Positions 24,121 to 33,447 of a stretch of 64,000 nucleotides of DNA are shown here, in pieces (position 1 is the first letter of the stretch; each line of letters opens with the position of its first letter). Both the position numbers and the translations under genes were made by a program. Origin of the DNA: Triglochin maritima (taxonomy: Eukaryota; Streptophyta; Magnoliopsida; Alismatales; Juncaginaceae). The DNA is taken from the NCBI GenBank assembly GCA_963682175.1, contig OY821772.1, positions 46,770,925-46,834,924 of the forward strand, given 5' to 3'. The notes under the pieces are model-generated. The model was given only the letters and a program-made list of their open reading frames with translations, did not search any database and was not told where the DNA came from.

Positions 24121-24728
24121 CTATTGGTCAACAACAACATTGCGTCAGCCAAGGATTTTACGTCATTTCTCGCCGTCGGTGAGGTCTCCGGCCTCCCACG
24201 ACCGACCACAACTCTACCCTAACGTGGGTGAGCAACAAAAGCCTCTAATGCAAGAACTTTGCATACCTCTTTGCGATGAACGATGAAGAACACCGGAGCT
24301 AACACGACGGCCCCTCGAGACCGCGACCTCACGCGCGTCTTTCTCCTCGCGCCGCACCTAGTCCAACACGCTTGCTTGCACGTCCTCCTTGCTCCACAAC
24401 CCTCACCACCGAAGCTGAAGATCCGAAGGAGGGAAAATGATTGGTGGAGAGAAGAAATGAAGAGAGGAAGAAGAAAGGAAGGAGAGAACGTGAAAGAGAG
24501 AGAGAGAGGTGTGTTTCTTCTTTCCTCCAAACGAGACACCAACAGCAACAACAACAACACTTCCCTCACCTCAACCCATGTCTGCACCATCTCCTACACC
24601 ATAACCATCCCTCTTCACGTCACCACCCATGCCTCCACTATTCCTTCCCCCAACTCCCATGCAAACACCACCATTAAATCCTCCTAATCACCATTAGTCT
24701 AATAAAAGGTTAGGGTCATTACAGGTGG

Positions 24729-26589
24729 AGTGAAACTGGGAAAAGATTTTCCCAACCGTGCGGTTGGAAAAATTGAAAAATCCCCCAACACAACCTAAAT
24801 AATGGTCGTTTCTTTCTTCTACCTCACCGCATTTTCTGCGTGTAGCGGTGGGAAGTCACACCTAACACATCAAAAGGAAGTTTGGGTACTTGCATTGGCG
24901 GTGGGGACTATGCAGCAATTTTCACAAAATCTCATCGCCCAACCGCTCAACTAGAGAAGAACCTAAATGAGCCCTTACTGTCCTTTCATGGACTGAGTGT
25001 GGTGCGAAGAGATTTTTTTTGAAGGAGTTTTATTTATCGAAAACTTAGTTACACAAAAGATATTGAAGTAATTCCAGGATTCACGACAACATAGTATAAG
25101 CAGAAATGTCGTAATTACATAAAACTTTTAAACTGAACTCAACACGACCTAACACACGAATAAAGATGCAGTTATTTGGGCCTAAGCCATAGCACGAGCA
25201 CGGTGAGATTGGTCAACGAATAGTCGCATACAATCTGCTTCCATAAAAAGAAAAGTGAATGCATAAAACACTTCAACTTAAGAATATGTTGGAAGAAGGT
25301 GTTGCACGAGACTTTGTTGTGTGTTGCACCCCATTCCTCTTGCATCATAAGGGAGCGTGTTGTTTTGACATAGTAGTGTCGTCTAGGGCCTCGAAATTGA
25401 AGTTTATCAGAGCCTCTAGTCAGGTTTGGTGGGATGATGTCTATAATTTGTCGTTGTTGAATCGACAAATATAAGGCACATAATAAAAGGAACCCATTTT
25501 CGGATTCACTCAACACAACAAAAACTTTGCTACCAATTTGTAAGGATCATTGGCGGTGGTCCATTTAGGGAAGCAACGAAAATCAAAATCAAACTCAAGG
25601 TAGGAAATTCCACAAACACCAAGTAAGCATATCTAACAACCAACACTAGAAATTGATCACAAATAGTAAACACAATACTAGATTTTACATGGAAAGTCTC
25701 ACATGAGAAACACGAGGCGGGAACAATCAATGTTTACCATGGAGAATGGTTGGAGTACAAGGAGAATGAAACCTGAAAAAAATAGATGAGAAATTAACCT
25801 CCAACAAAATGGTTATCCCCAAATCCTAAAACTTTATAATACAATCCATTTGTACATGTGTGAATTCTCAACCCTTAAATATTTAGAGATTTAAGATCTT
25901 CCAATTGGCTCCTAATAATCACGGAGAAAACGACCACAACAGTTGTAAAACGTATTTTCAAAAAAGATTCAAACAAAAATTAAAAAAAATCAAAATAAAA
26001 AAAAACGAAAATAAAATAAAATAAAATAAAATATTTGAACGACCCGGTTGACCAAGTCATCCCACACGTTAAGGTGACCATGTCATCCCACGCGTTAACG
26101 GGGGACAACCCCATGACCCGGTCCTGGGGGTCACACAACCCCCCGTTAGGTCATCACTAACTATGATCTCGGACGACCTGGTCACGAGTTTTCTCTCTCT
26201 TTCACATCAGTTTTCTCTCTTCCCAATCTACTTTCTTCTCTTTCCTCCACTATTCACATCTTAACCACGACACACAACATCTTATCTTTCTCTTCACATC
26301 ATTTCGGGGTCTATCTTGGGAAAAAATTAAAAAAAATTAAAAACAAAATTCTAAAAAATCAAAACAATTATAAAACGTATTTCCAAAAAAAACTCAAACA
26401 AAAAAAAATTCAAAACAAAAACAAAACCAAAAAATACATATCAAAAAACAATAAAAATATTCAACGACCAGGTCGTTGACTTGGGATGACCCGATCATCT
26501 CTCTCACGACTGACCGTGGGGTGCAAAAAAGCACCTTTAGTGGTACTCTTAACGATCACCTAGACACTTTGTCAATAGTGTGGTACACA
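24729..26589. other. Intergenic DNA with degraded repeats
   Basis: No gene is recognised. Positions 25900-26540 hold A-rich blocks and GC-rich dyads similar to the Harbinger-like MITEs at 38746 and 48458. Shared phrases include TCATCACTAACTATGATC, ACGACCTGGTC, TCACATCATTTCGGGGTCTATCTT and a run of TCAAAACAATTATAAAACG. The A-rich part occurs twice, so this looks like one truncated and one more complete relative, without clean ends. The rest (24729-25900) is AT-rich and unassigned. Confidence 0.5.
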
Positions 26590-26597
26590 TTTAGAAA

Positions 26598-26661
26598 GGG
26601 AACTACTAAACGTCGCCCCAAAACTACTTAAATCGCCCCTTGAAATTACCAAATTGCCCTT
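26598..26661 (+). repeat. MULE 5' terminal inverted repeat
   Basis: Nearly identical, after reverse complementing, to 33015-33078. The outermost 14 bases are less conserved (GGGAACTACTAAAC versus CTGAAGTGCTAAAC). Confidence 0.88.
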
Positions 26662-26695
26662 AACAATATATTTAATACCCAAATCGTCCCGTGTC

Positions 26696-26703
26696 TATAA
26701 ATA
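26696..26703 (+). promoter_or_regulatory. TATA box of the MULE transposase gene
   Basis: TATAAATA lies 51 bases before the ATG at 26754. A matching TATATAT lies 62 bases upstream of the PMD gene start on the other strand (32993-32999), so the two promoters sit symmetrically inside the TIR-proximal DNA. Confidence 0.6.
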
Positions 26704-26753
26704 AGGCCTATGGTCTTGTATATTCATAATTTATCAGTAAAAACACCACGAAA

Positions 26754-29700
26754 ATGTCTGGCGAGGGTGATGCATCGGGTGAGGTAAGCCTGGCGCGGGG
26801 AAATTTTTGGGTCGAGCGTCTGCATTAGACGCCTCCCCCATGGTGAGGGCGTCTGCGTAGGACGCCCTCCCCATGGCGTAGGCGTCTAACTCAGACGCCT
26901 ACACAATGGGAGAGGCGTCTTATGTAGACGTCCTCCCCATGGGTAAGGCGTCTGTAGTAGACGCCCTTCCCTTCGGTCAGGCGTCCTATGCAGACGCCTT
27001 ACCGTTGGGGAAGGCGTTTAACACAGACGCCCCATCCATGGGGCAGGCGTCTAACACAGACGCCTTTTTTTTTTGATTTTGATTTTGTTTTTTTAATTTC
27101 GAGTTTATTTTTTAATTTTTTTAATTTCGAATTTATTTTTTTATTTTTTTAATTTTGAATATATTTTTGTAGGTTCCAGATTTCGGTGGTGATGGAGTGG
27201 ATTACAGTGAGTTATTTCAAACTACACAAATCTTTGAAACAATCGATGAAGCATGTAAATGGGCCAAACAAGTAGCTATCGGAGCTGGGTTTTTTTTGGT
27301 CGTGTCGTCGTACAAAACAAGATCAGATAGTCGGATGGATTGTTATTTGAGATGCGACTGGCGAAATCAAATGGAGTCTCGGGATATGGATACTGCACTT
27401 CGAAGAAACACCAAAAGAAAGGGTTGCGGTTGCCGTTTCTTAATAAAAGTGGTGGAGCGACGAGATCGTGATGGATGGGTTGTGGTTTATAATAGTGCTC
27501 ACGGACATCACAACCACAGACTGGCAGTTTATCCAGAGGGTCATCGTCAAATTAGTGGTCTAAGTTCTGGGGCGAAGAAGATTGTTCGTAATATGACAGA
27601 GGCGCAAGCAAAACCACGGAACATCTTGAAGGCAGTAAAAGAAAAATTCCCGGAGGACAATCCAAATCAAAGGCATATTTATAATTTCAGAGATTACATG
27701 AGGAGGACAAAATCTGAAGATCGGAATCCCGTCCAGCAGTTTCTCTACCAAGCAGTGCAGTGTGAGTACTTACATTGGATTATGGCGGATCCAGAAACTG
27801 ATGTCGTAACTCACGCTTTTTTGGCACATCCGACGTCAGTCCAGTTGTTGCGGACATATCCTTTCGTTATCTGCATGGATTCGACTTATAAGACGAACAA
27901 GTATAAGATGCCTTTGTTCGAAATGATTGGGGTCACACCAGCAAACATGAATTTCCTTATTGGATATGCGATTTTGATGGATGAATCTTACTCCAGTTAT
28001 TTGTGGGTGATGGAGAAGTTGAGAGATCTGTTATTGGGGACTGTCAGCCCGACTGCAATAATAACAGACCGGGAGTTAGGCCTTATGCGACCAGTGAGAG
28101 AGGTTTTTCCTGACTCTGCTCATTTACTCTGCACATGGCACATCAACAAAGACGTATTGAATTACGCATACCACGTATTCGGCAAGAATAAGGAGATGGC
28201 AGAGACTTTGAGGCGTGGAAGATGGAGGAAGATCATGCTTTCTACTTCAGAAGCCGAGTATGATAGAGCTGTGTATGCTCTGAAAGATTTGTATAGATCG
28301 TGGCCGGCTATCACGGAGTATCTGGACACCACGTGGTTGGTGCATAAAGAAAAGTTTGTGCTGAATTGGACGAACAAAGTCCTTCATTTTGGGAACACCA
28401 CGAATTGTAGGGTCGAAAGTGCTCATTCGGCTCTAAAAGAGTGGATTTCTACATCGACTGCAGCTCTGGACACTCTTTTCGAGCGCGTCAACGCGGCTAC
28501 TGAAATGCAGCTGACGAATATTCGAAACTTTCTTGAAGACTCGAGACGGCGAAATTTGACTAATTTCGGACATGCTCTATATCGTCACATAAATGGTAGA
28601 GTTTCGCATCACTGTTTGCAGTTGCTGAGTCAGGAGGTGAAGAGAATGCAACAGTTAGATGATGAAGTTGAATATCGTTGCGAGTGCGCTTTTCTGACTT
28701 CTCATGGGATACCTTGCGCATGTACCATCCGTGGATGTCTTGAATCAGAAAACGGAATTTACTTAGAGCAGATTCATTCGTTCTGGAGGACACTTGTCAT
28801 TGGGGAAGGAGCCGGGAACGCAGAGTTTGTGTCTCAGGCAGCTCAAGACGCCGAACATTTTCGCAGTCTGGTTGATGAGATTGCAGGAAGTGACCCTACC
28901 GTAATTCGATCTGCCTCTCGGGTTTTATTCGAGCAGCTACACCCCGAACATTCGAATTTGAAAGAGCCTGCAGTAAAAACAAAGCTACGAGGTCGACCAA
29001 GGGGAAAGTCGACACGACGGGACCCTAGTGCGTTTGAGTATGCAGAGCGAGGTAGTGGTCGATCTTCAGGTAGTGGGAGTAGAGGTCGTGGTCGTTCTTC
29101 CGGTAGTGGAAGCAAAGGTCGTGGTCGATCTTCTGGTTCTTCGTCAGTGAGAGGAGGATCAGGTATACCATCCTTACATTTATTATTATTATAATTTTGT
29201 TATTTATTTCAGTAAATATGTATCTTTTGTTATTATATCTAACTGTATTTTTTGTTCATATTGTAGTGACTGGGCGGGTTGACGTAGACGACTTCCCATA
29301 TGGAGATAGAATTCCAGGAATCATTATGCCATTCCTACACCAGTGGAATGATGTACGTGCTGATGGAAACTGTGGATTTCGATGTGTCGCCGATGTTTTC
29401 CACGGTGGTGAAGACAATTGGCAACTCGCCCGTCGTTCGATTTCAAATGAGATAGCTGCGAACCCATCTTTTTATGAGCACGTATACTACGACGGTGTGG
29501 CGGAGGCTCGTCACCGGATTAATTGGGGCGGGGGACCTTGTGGCGAGAATCACTATATGGAGACGTGGACGGACTTGTTTCCCATTGCAAATTTTTACAA
29601 GTGTGCAGTTATGTTCTTCTCTCTCGGAAATGATGGTTCGTTGTACCCATGTCTTACAGTTCTACCTTGGGAGAGTCCGCCTACCGTGACGAGACCGTGC

Positions 29701-29886
29701 AGAGAGTTGATTATTGCTCATTTAGGGAGTTACGCTCATTACATTCGTTTGGAATTGAATGAGGGATTCCCCGTACCTCCTATAGCGACTCTGTGGTATC
29801 AAATACGAGATGAGAGTGTTATTGGATGGGAGCTGGAGTACCAACATAGGATAGCATATTGGCAACAATTATGTAATATGTTTTGA
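26754..29886 (+). CDS. MULE transposase (FAR1-like) fused to an OTU protease domain, 879 aa
   Basis: Exons are 26754-26783, 27173-29162 and 29267-29886, with GT-AG introns and a total of 2640 nt. The product catalyses cut-and-paste transposition. An N-terminal FAR1/WRKY-GCM1-type zinc region (residues ~20-125, Cys/His ending HGHHNH) precedes the MULE DDE core with D246 (CMDST), D309 (ITDRE) and E425 (RVESAH). A SWIM-like CEC...CAC follows, with C in place of the usual final H. Next comes a Gly/Ser/Arg-rich linker (RGRGRSSGSGS repeats). From residue 674 a cysteine-protease OTU domain follows, with D706-G-N-C709 and a candidate catalytic H831 (YAHYIRL). The start is at 26754 because the acceptor at 27171-27172 joins it in frame; the long exon alone has no suitable ATG. 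No stop or frameshift is seen. Confidence 0.9.
26815..27064. repeat. Eight 33-bp hairpin repeats in transposase intron 1
   Basis: Units start at 26815, 26848, 26881, 26914, 26947, 26980, 27013 and 27046, a constant 33 bp. Each is GGCGTCT, five variable bases, AGACGCC (or a variant), then a 14-bp linker that is itself dyad-like around CCCCATGG. Bases flanking the stem co-vary: unit 2 has GAG/CTC and unit 3 has GTA/TAC outside the stem. Confidence 0.9.
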
Positions 29887-30246
29887 TATGTTTGTATAAT
29901 TATGTAATATGTTTTGATATGTTTGTACATTATATAGTGTTGCTTTATTATGTAATATGTTTTGATATGTTTGCTTTATTTGCATTATATATAATAGTAC
30001 GAAAGGTTATCAAACACAAATACAAATAATAAGGGTACAACAGATAAGCAAAACACAAATACAAACAATAAGCGTACGACATGTTCGCAAACACAAACAC
30101 AAATAATAAATAATAAGCGTACAACAGATAAACAAATATAAATGCAAATACTAAGCGTACCACAGATAAGCAAACACAAATACTAAGCGTACAACAGATA
30201 AACAAATATAAATGCAAATACTAAGAGTACGGTACAACAGATCAGC
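29887..30246. repeat. AT-rich tandem repeats between the convergent MULE genes
   Basis: Two short arrays fill the 360 bp between the two stop codons. Positions 29887-29975 repeat ATGTAATATGTTTTGATATG about three times. Positions 30005-30235 repeat AAGCGTACAACAGATAAGC / AAACACAAATAC units about five times. They probably form the two 3' UTRs. Confidence 0.75.
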
Positions 30247-32299
30247 CTACTCATCATCCGAATCATGGTCGGAGATGCCTAACTGAGTATGCCATGACTG
30301 TATGATCTGATCCACATCTCCGCATGCAGCTCTGGCATCGTCTGGCACCTCATCCCTCATCTGCAAGATTGGGTCTACAGCCCGTATCATCTTACCCATC
30401 CACTGCACATAACATTAACATTAGCGTACATTAACAAATTATACGGTACAAATAAATTTAGATAAAATGAAAAAATTACCAGATCGCCACACGTCCTATC
30501 TGGTGGTCGATCTGCTCTCCGGGAGGCACCACGGACGATGATAGGATGTGAGTAACTACCGAACCAATCAAGATAACGTGCATCACACTCGGAGGGGTCG
30601 CGACTACGTCTGAAGTCGCCAAGGAACAATCGGCATGATCTCGGAAATGTCCGCCAAGTCGATTCCGCTGTAGAAGCGGGGAACCTGACGTCGTACGTCG
30701 CTGCTGTCGCAGACCGCACCGCATGCTCTGGTGTCGGAATGTCAACCGGGATCACCTGAACATATCCTAACTGACGCAAGACCCGATCGGGCATATAAGG
30801 CTCTATGATATCCCGATAACGAATAAGACCCATCAATAAAGTCCTCGGGACATCCGCTGCTGGGTCAGGACCATAGGGTAACCACTCCACCTAAAGTTTA
30901 ACACATTAATAATAATACATCTTAAAATTAAATAAATGGTGTAAAGTTTGATACCTCTGATGCAGTCATCTGATCTAGCCGTGCGCGGATGGAACGCAAT
31001 CGTCCATCGCTCTTGTCCTCGCTCCGGACAACCCACATACCCGAACGTGGATGACCCTCGCCGATAATCTTCCGCTCACGATGCGGGCGGAATGCAGGAA
31101 AGTACTCGTATATCCACGCCTACAGCAGCGTAAGACAACCTGCAATCCCAGAACAATCCGCACGGCTAGCTATCCCAAGCTGCCGGTACAGGTATGCCAA
31201 CGTCGCTGACCCCCACGAGTACTCACGAACGGTCTCCGGGTCCCTAGCCTCCAGTAGATCGCGTGGTCTGATCCGACAACCACTCTTGTCGACAAACAAG
31301 ACGGCTCCGAGCATCAAGAATAGGTACGCCGTCAACTGTGTATCATCGGCCCGCGGAGGTCGTGCCCGTCTGCATAGGTCCTCAAGGGAGTCGATGCCGA
31401 CACCACCACCACTCCATAAAGCTGTATCTCTCGCCAGACCATCAGGTGTGACACCAAGCAACTCTGCCACATAACACCTCAGCTCAGACGTCGACCCCTG
31501 AGCACTAACCAGACGACCATCCACAGGAAGTCGCAGGATCTGGAAAACATCGTGAAGCATGATCGTCATCTCTCCGAAAGGCATGTGGAAAGTGTTGGTG
31601 TCAGGCTGCCACCGCTCCACAAACGCCGAAATCAAAGGCATGTCGAGATAAGGGAACATGCTGTACGGTAAGTGCCCCAAATGCGTGGCACTAATCTCCT
31701 CTCTGATATCAGCACTCAGTGTAGACCGCCAACCCTGTAGTGCTGTACAGGCTCTGTGCCGATTCTGGCACTTCAGAACCTTCCGATCCTCTCCGTCCCA
31801 GATCCGTCTAGCAATGTGACCCCAGAAACTAGGAATGACGCTCCCATCTAAAGGACCACCAGGCGTCATACTGCTCACGATCCAAGAATCGTCCTGGACC
31901 CTCTTCTTCTTCTGAGCGCGGGGATCAACAGTGCACGAGCTCGAATCCCCGGTCGTAAACCTCCCACCCCTACCCTTCCGCACCATCCATCCGGCGGAAG
32001 TACAAGTACCCGCTCGACCACGTCCTCCGCTATAATCCCCCTGCCTCTCCACCTCCGGCCGCACATCATACGGGCCATCATCGTCGCTCTCGTCGTCAAA
32101 ACTATCCACATGCTCATCATCGAAGGAATCATCCTCCTCCTCACGACGACGTAATGCCTCCCTCTCCCTCCTGACCGAAGCAGATATCCCCCGTCTACGT
32201 GGATGACGCGGTGCTGAATCATCCTCTAAAGAACGGAAGGCGTGTAATGGTATCGACTTGCCTCTCCCTCCACTGTGACCCGATGACTATTTATTGAAA

Positions 32300-32500
32300 T
32301 TTTAAATACAAATTTGTTAAACTAAATTATCATATTTATCAAAATTGTTAAACTAAATCAAAATTTGTTAAACTTAATTATCAAAATTGTTAAACTAAAT
32401 CAAAATTTGTTAAACTAAATTAAAACAATTGTTAAACTAAATCAAAATTTGTTAAAACTAAATATCACAAATGTTAAACTTAATAAGAATTTGTTAAATT
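32300..32500. repeat. AT-rich tandem repeat in PMD intron 1
   Basis: A 20-24-bp phrase GTTAAACTAAATCAAAATTT is repeated about eight times with small changes. Confidence 0.75.
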
Positions 32501-32566
32501 AATTTTTTTGATTTATCACTATTTATTAAAGTAATTATGATATTTATTAATTAAAAAAACAAAAAA

Positions 32567-32828
32567 GGAGGAGGCGTCTGCGACAGACGCCTCCCGCAAG
32601 GTGGAGGCGTCTGTCGGAGACGCCTCCTCCTACGGGGAGACGTCTTCGGAAGTCGTCTCCCCCATCGGGGAGACGTCTTCCGCAGACGTCTCCCGCTTCG
32701 GGTCGGCGTCCGAGGGAGACGCCCCCCGCATGGGGCGGGCGTCCTCGGAAGCCGCTCCCCCTATGGGGGGAGCGGCTTCCGAGGACGCCCGCCCCATGCG
32801 GGGGGCGTCTCCCTCGGACGCCGACGCA
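32567..32828. repeat. Eight 33-bp hairpin repeats in PMD intron 1
   Basis: Units start at 32573, 32606, 32639, 32672, 32705, 32738, 32771 (degenerate) and 32804, again exactly 33 bp apart, mirroring the array at 26815-27064. Units 3 and 4 carry GACGTCT in place of GGCGTCT; in unit 4 the opposite arm has changed in step from AGACGCC to AGACGTC. Confidence 0.88.
32702..32825. repeat. Perfect inverted repeat with 60-bp arms
   Basis: Arms 32702-32761 and 32766-32825 are exactly complementary, with a 4-base spacer (TATG). The hairpin lies in the outer part of the 33-bp array and is very GC-rich. It is followed by a run of about 22 T residues at 32829-32850. Confidence 0.92.
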
Positions 32829-32992
32829 TTTTTTTTTTTTTTTTTTTTTTAAAAACAAATAAATAACATAATGTTACCTCATACGGGTACACCGGGGGAA
32901 CTGCTGGCTGCTTCCCTGGCCTCCGAGACATTCGTAATCTTGTGTAGTAGGTATAGGAAGAGAAAGTTTTGAAAAAAGAGTGAAATTGTGAG

Positions 32993-32999
32993 ATATATA
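32993..32999 (-). promoter_or_regulatory. TATA-like box of the PMD gene
   Basis: Minus-strand TATATAT, 62 bases upstream of the PMD start codon and just inside the right TIR. Confidence 0.5.
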
Positions 33000-33014
33000 A
33001 GCAAAAATAGGAGG

Positions 33015-33078
33015 AAGGGCAATTTGGTAATTTCAAGGGGCGATTTAAGTAATTTTGGGGCGATGTTTAGCACTTCAG
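33015..33078 (-). repeat. MULE 3' terminal inverted repeat
   Basis: Reverse complement of 26598-26661 with a few mismatches; followed by TTTAGAAA. Confidence 0.88.
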
Positions 33079-33086
33079 TTTAGAAA

Positions 33087-33403
33087 ATGACACTATCGGT
33101 TGATTATCATGACTTTGGTGTTTTGAATTCTTGGAGGGATACATATATATATATATATCGATTCGACAAATAAGATCTTCGTGGAAATGATTACACCCAT
33201 TTGTAGAGTATACCACCTACACTAGATGTCACCCTCTTGAATATGGACTGATTGAATATACATTTTGAAGTCATATTAGGAATTAAATTTAGATTTTAAC
33301 TGCAAAACAAGATCGATGAACTGATTGTCTAAGATTTTTCTTAGTGCGTCCCATCATGATCATTTCAAAATTTCTTAGTATTCTTAATTACATTGCTTTT
33401 GGA

Positions 33404-33447
<44 letters not shown>

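Larger units (their letters stand above)
10470..24723. mobile_element. Outermost solo LTR of the nested cluster (interrupted twice)
   Basis: The element starts TGTAACATCCCC and ends GGGTCATTACA (TG...CA). It is flanked by an exact 5-bp TSD, GGTGG, at 10465-10469 and 24724-24728. Subtracting the two inner insertions and their TSDs leaves about 2.58 kb, a plausible LTR size, and no gag or pol belonging to it is present, so it is a solo LTR. The TGTAAC.../...TTACA termini resemble LTRs of Ty3/gypsy chromoviruses (Del/Tekay type), which is an inference. Orientation is uncertain; minus is favoured because the minus-strand end reads GGGGATGTTACA. The LTR contains a GC-rich CCACACAGGCC minisatellite and a palindrome cluster. 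Confidence 0.85.
30247..32931 (-). pseudogene. Plant mobile domain (MAIN-like) gene of the MULE, one in-frame stop
   Basis: Exons on the minus strand are 32931-32878, 32286-30955, 30890-30480 and 30402-30247. All introns are GT-AG in phase 0, totalling 651 codons. Exon 2 contains the PMD core, e.g. HLGHLPYSMFPYLDMPLISA, then FVERWQPDTNTFHMPFGEMT and DVFQILRLPVDG, as in MAIN/MAIL proteins and PMD genes carried by plant transposons. The start exon encodes MSRRPGKQPAVPPVYPYE. A TAG at 31122-31120 interrupts CLTLL/AWIYEYFP where a CAG (Gln) codon is likely; everything after it remains in frame and well conserved in appearance. It is therefore a recent one-base pseudogene, or read through, or polymorphic. 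The PMD is known from proteins that affect silencing and gene expression; its task in a MULE is unproven. Confidence 0.85.
26598..33078. mobile_element. Mutator-like element (MULE) with transposase-OTU and PMD genes
   Basis: The TIRs are about 64 bp: 26598-26661 and, inverted, 33015-33078. They share AAATCGCCCCTTGAAATTAC and neighbouring sequence. An 8-bp duplication TTTAGAAA flanks the element at 26590-26597 and 33079-33086; the ninth base differs (G versus A), consistent with the usual 9-bp MULE TSD plus one mutation. Inside are two convergent multi-exon genes. Each has a TATA-like box near a terminus, a very short first exon, and a first intron carrying eight 33-bp hairpin units. The transposase appears intact, so the element may be capable of movement. 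Confidence 0.92.

Noticed and set aside
24283..24687. 134-codon frame in the outer solo LTR
   Set aside because: Composition is GAAGGA/AAC simple sequence with an overlapping frame on the other strand; it lies inside an LTR and resembles no protein.
29197..29886. OTU protein as a separate gene
   Set aside because: The 5' part of this frame (MLFISVNMYLLLLYL...) is intron sequence; a donor at 29163 and an acceptor at 29265-29266 join the OTU exon in frame to the transposase.
32601..32852. 83-codon and opposite-strand frames over the GC hairpin array
   Set aside because: 33-bp units are a multiple of three, so all frames stay open; the array is intronic.
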